Made by a program: the position numbers and the translations under genes
Shown: in pieces, positions 62,113 to 64,000 of the stretch
Numbering within the stretch: the stretch's first letter is position 1
Layout of the letters: the number at the start of each line of letters is the position of its first letter
Notes under the pieces: model-generated
Database searches by the model: none
What the model was told of the DNA's origin: nothing
Seen by the model: only the letters and a program-made list of their open reading frames with translations
Source of the DNA: Lachnospiraceae bacterium
GTDB lineage: Bacteria > Bacillota > Clostridia > Lachnospirales > Lachnospiraceae
Reading direction: 5' to 3'
NCBI GenBank assembly: GCA_017461725.1
Contig: JAFTXG010000028.1
Span: 233,079-297,078, forward strand
DNA: 64,000 bases

Positions 62113-62238
62113 GTCTGAGAAAGGTTTCCTATCAAAAGCCGACCCGAACTAGTCCCTAAACACCCGCGGGCGTTACCGCGGGCTGTTCTTAACGGGACAA
62201 TCGGGAATCGGCATTTTGCACGGAAATCCTTTCTGAGA
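62113..62238. repeat. 126-base foldback (palindromic) intergenic element
   Basis: Nested inverted pairs: TCTGAGAAAGG (62113) with CCTTTCTGAGA (62228); AGCCGA-CCCGA with TCGGG-AA-TCGGC; GTCCC with GGGAC; CCCGCGG with CCGCGGG in the centre. The whole element can form one long stem with short internal loops. It lies upstream of the argS promoter and has no coding frame. It could be a MITE-like or structured repeat. The direct repeat GCAGTCGTCT (62083 and 62107) sits beside it. Rest of 61975-62331 shows no gene. Confidence 0.7.
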
Positions 62239-62331
62239 CTTCCTGCGTAACACATATACTGAAAACCAGTCAGTTACGATACTCCAACCAATAACCCTTG
62301 CTAAATTTGCTTATCGAACCAACAACCGCCT

Positions 62332-62862
62332 TTAACGTTTATAATAATCCTCCACCAATTTCATCACTTCCTGTGTATCTCCCCGCAGGATCACTCTCGG
62401 CTCCCCCTCAATGGAGTCAAAGGAAAACCGAAAATCATGGAAATCACCGTTACAAATGGCATAGGCGAAATATTCCATCAGGTGTTTTTCATCCTCACCC
62501 GGAAGATTCAGTATGATACAGGTCTGATGGGTTTTCTTTTTGGTGTCCAGCAGAAAATCGTAGACGATGGCGTTCTTTTTCGCCAGGATGCTTGGACGCA
62601 CTGCCGGATGGCGCACAAAGGCCTCCACCTGCTCCGGGGTGAAATGCCAGAGTCCATTGATCTTTTCTCCCTGCAGAATCCCCAGGGAAATATAGTTGCG
62701 CAGTGTCCGGTCGGTCAATCCGGTGAACTGGACCAGATGCCCCAGCACATAATAATTTCCGGCGGCACGGTAATCACTCGCCACATCTCTCGCGGATTCT
62801 TTCGTTTCATCCGTCGCTTCTTTTACTGCAGTTTTCACTGCAGTGTCTTTTTTGTCGTTCAT
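62332..62862 (-). CDS. MerR-like helix-turn-helix protein
   Basis: 176 residues. A charged N-terminal tail (about 30) precedes a MerR-type winged HTH (VLGHLVQFTGLTDRTLRNYISLGILQG, then LWHFTPEQVEAFV). The C-terminal 90 residues are a separate domain (SILAKKNAIVYDFLL...) of unknown ligand. Start ATG 62862 with GAGG. Local target unknown. Confidence 0.8.
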   Translation of the reverse strand: MNDKKDTAVKTAVKEATDETKESARDVASDYRAAGNYYVLGHLVQFTGLTDRTLRNYISLGILQGEKINGLWHFTPEQVEAFVRHPAVRPSILAKKNAIVYDFLLDTKKKTHQTCIILNLPGEDEKHLMEYFAYAICNGDFHDFRFSFDSIEGEPRVILRGDTQEVMKLVEDYYKR

Positions 62863-62910
62863 TCTATTTCCTCATCTTTCAAATAGATTGACCATGCATG
62901 TTCTGTTTTT

Positions 62911-62939
62911 ATTATACGTTTTGCAGGATGAATAATCAA
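62911..62939 (-). promoter_or_regulatory. Promoter of the MerR-like gene
   Basis: Minus-strand TTGATT (62934-62939), a 17-base spacer, TATAAT (62911-62916). Confidence 0.75.
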
Positions 62940-63055
62940 TTTGAAAGATGGTGACTTTTTCATAGCTAAGGGCTGATTCCCGGTCAGCTTTGCGATTTTG
63001 TCTTTTTCATTGTTTCCTGACCGTTCAAAATTATATTTCTCTGATTTACTGGCAT

Positions 63056-63799
63056 TCAGTCTTTTCCCTTTTTTCGATCATCTATCATCTCGTGCAGCTT
63101 CTTAAGCGCCTCCCGGATGCCGCCCACCTCGTCGATGAGTCCCTCCTTCACGGCAGTTTCACCGATGAGAATGGTCCCCAGGTCCTTGGTCAACTCGCCG
63201 GTGTTCATCATCATCTGCTCCAGCTTTTCCTGGCTGGCTCTGCTGTGGGAGGCGATGAAGCCGGTGATCCGATCCTGCATTCGCTTGAAATACTCGTAGG
63301 TCTGAGGCGCGCCGATGATCATTCCGGTCATCCGAACCGGATGGACCAGCATGGTTCCCGTGGGCACGATGAAGGAATAGTCGGAGGCCACCGCCAGGGG
63401 TACACCGATGGAATGACTGCCGCCCAGCACCAGGGATACCGTGGGCTTACTCAAGGAGGCGATCATCTCCGCGATGGCCAGGCCCGCATCGATATCGCCG
63501 CCCGCTGTGTTTAGAAGGATCAGCACACCATCCACCTCGCTGCTGTCCTCGATGGCCGCCAGCTCCGGGAGCAAATGGTCGTACTTGGTGGCCTTGCCTC
63601 CGGACACCGCATTCTCATGACCCTCGATCTCCCCGATGATGGTCATCAGGTGGATCTTGCATTTGCCGTCATCTAGGGTGGCCTGGCCGGTCTCCTTGAT
63701 GCGGTCTGAGCGGTGTTCTTCTTTTTCTTCCTGTTCGGATTTACTGTCAGTGTCGGTATTTTTATTATTTTCCTGCAATGTTCTATTCTTCAACTGCAT
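63056..63799 (-). CDS. ClpP-family serine protease (TepA/YmfB-type)
   Basis: 247 residues. Charged N-terminal tail (about 1-45), then a ClpP/crotonase-fold domain. The nucleophile is S130 in GGSHSIG and the catalytic His is in LVHPVR (about 153), as in the TepA translocation-enhancing / YmfB group found in Firmicutes. A processing role in sporulation or export is inferred only from relatives. Start ATG 63799 with AAGGAG. Confidence 0.9.
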   Translation of the reverse strand: MQLKNRTLQENNKNTDTDSKSEQEEKEEHRSDRIKETGQATLDDGKCKIHLMTIIGEIEGHENAVSGGKATKYDHLLPELAAIEDSSEVDGVLILLNTAGGDIDAGLAIAEMIASLSKPTVSLVLGGSHSIGVPLAVASDYSFIVPTGTMLVHPVRMTGMIIGAPQTYEYFKRMQDRITGFIASHSRASQEKLEQMMMNTGELTKDLGTILIGETAVKEGLIDEVGGIREALKKLHEMIDDRKKGKD

Positions 63800-63869
63800 G
63801 ACTTACTCCTTCTGAAAATATTCTTCATCTTCAGTATGGAGAAAAACAGGAATATTATGCAATAACCAT

Positions 63870-63992
63870 CCGCCCGCATAGCGGGCGGTTTTTCTTTTTC
63901 GGGCATAGCCCTTCTCTACTAGCCACGCATAAATGCGTCTTTCGTTTGGCCTGCCAGCCACGCGTTTGATTACTTGCTACCCGTAAACGGGT
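63870..63992. repeat. Cluster of short hairpins upstream of the ClpP-family gene
   Basis: Four perfect palindromic units: CCGCCCGC-ATA-GCGGGCGG (63870-63888) followed by TTTTTCTTTTT on the plus strand; GGGC-ATA-GCCC (63901-63911); ACGCAT-AA-ATGCGT (63925-63938); ACCCGT-AA-ACGGGT (63979-63992). On the minus strand the last two are each followed by T(G/A)GC(T/A)AGTA. The cluster runs to the window edge. Confidence 0.6.
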
Positions 63993-64000
63993 CTCTTGGA

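Noticed and set aside
62150..62180. GGGCGTTACCGCGG resembles the T-box motif (GGGTGGTACCGCG).
   Set aside because: It would be on the plus strand with no plus-strand synthetase or amino-acid gene downstream; the bases belong to a palindromic element.
1..64000. CRISPR arrays, tRNA, rRNA, insertion sequences, prophage genes.
   Set aside because: No regularly spaced repeats, cloverleaf sequences, transposase or phage domains were seen.

Overview
The window reads as a chromosomal segment of an anaerobic, low-to-mid G+C Firmicute, most likely a gut Lachnospiraceae. Pointers are pyruvate:ferredoxin oxidoreductase, an Rnf ferredoxin:NAD+ complex, PolC-type DNA polymerase III, a fused PotC-PotD spermidine transporter, DUF6054/DUF3786 proteins, consensus sigma-A promoters and strong AGGAGG ribosome sites. 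The species assignment is an inference from gene content. No rRNA, tRNA, CRISPR array, prophage or transposase was seen. Most genes lie on the minus strand.

Layout: 1-5.1 kb holds a pyruvate:ferredoxin oxidoreductase cut by the left edge and an EF-G-like GTPase. 5.1-7.8 kb is a two-gene DNA-repair-type radical SAM operon whose promoter is flanked by two LexA-box-like sites. 8-13.2 kb is a glycoside utilisation locus (GH2 enzyme, GPH sugar symporter, divergent AraC regulator). 13.2-15.5 kb is a BlaI/BlaR1-type repressor-protease pair with two matching palindromic operators but no beta-lactam-binding sensor domain. 15.5-16.4 kb has a truncated aldo/keto-reductase start and a NUDIX hydrolase. 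16.4-23.8 kb is an unusually ordered Rnf cluster (D-G-E-A-B, two hairpins, C-D2-G2-Rnf/Nqr-like). 24.2-26.7 kb has a PurF-like protein with a degenerate glutaminase site and a zinc-peptidase-like protein. 26.8-31.1 kb is a polyamine ABC operon. 31.3-33.0 kb has two membrane proteins. 33.2-35.6 kb is a polar amino-acid ABC operon whose binding protein has its two halves in swapped order.

35.7-46.6 kb carries DegV, small conserved unknowns, PolC, a FakA-domain mini-protein, DUF554, GNAT, MazG-like and IspG genes. 46.7-50.8 kb is a methyltransferase and the cobalamin nucleotide-loop set (CobT, CobU, CobS and a CobU-like P-loop protein). 51-57 kb has class II aldolase, a DUF4397-like protein, an NlpC/P60 peptidase, an inositol-phosphatase-family enzyme, a zinc-ribbon membrane protein and a dipeptidase. 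57-64 kb has a SWIM/SNF2 ATPase, ArgS, a MerR-like regulator and a ClpP-family protease, with foldback DNA elements between them.

How it fits together: pyruvate is oxidised by PFOR to give reduced ferredoxin, and Rnf couples ferredoxin oxidation by NAD+ to ion export, which can in turn drive symporters such as the GPH carrier. The most unusual items are the circularly permuted substrate-binding protein (33241-34014), the duplicated Rnf cluster, the PurF-like protein without its catalytic cysteine, the PotA with an extracellular-type repeat insert, the BlaR1-like sensor without a penicillin-binding domain, the LexA-box-flanked radical SAM operon, and two groups of palindromic intergenic elements.
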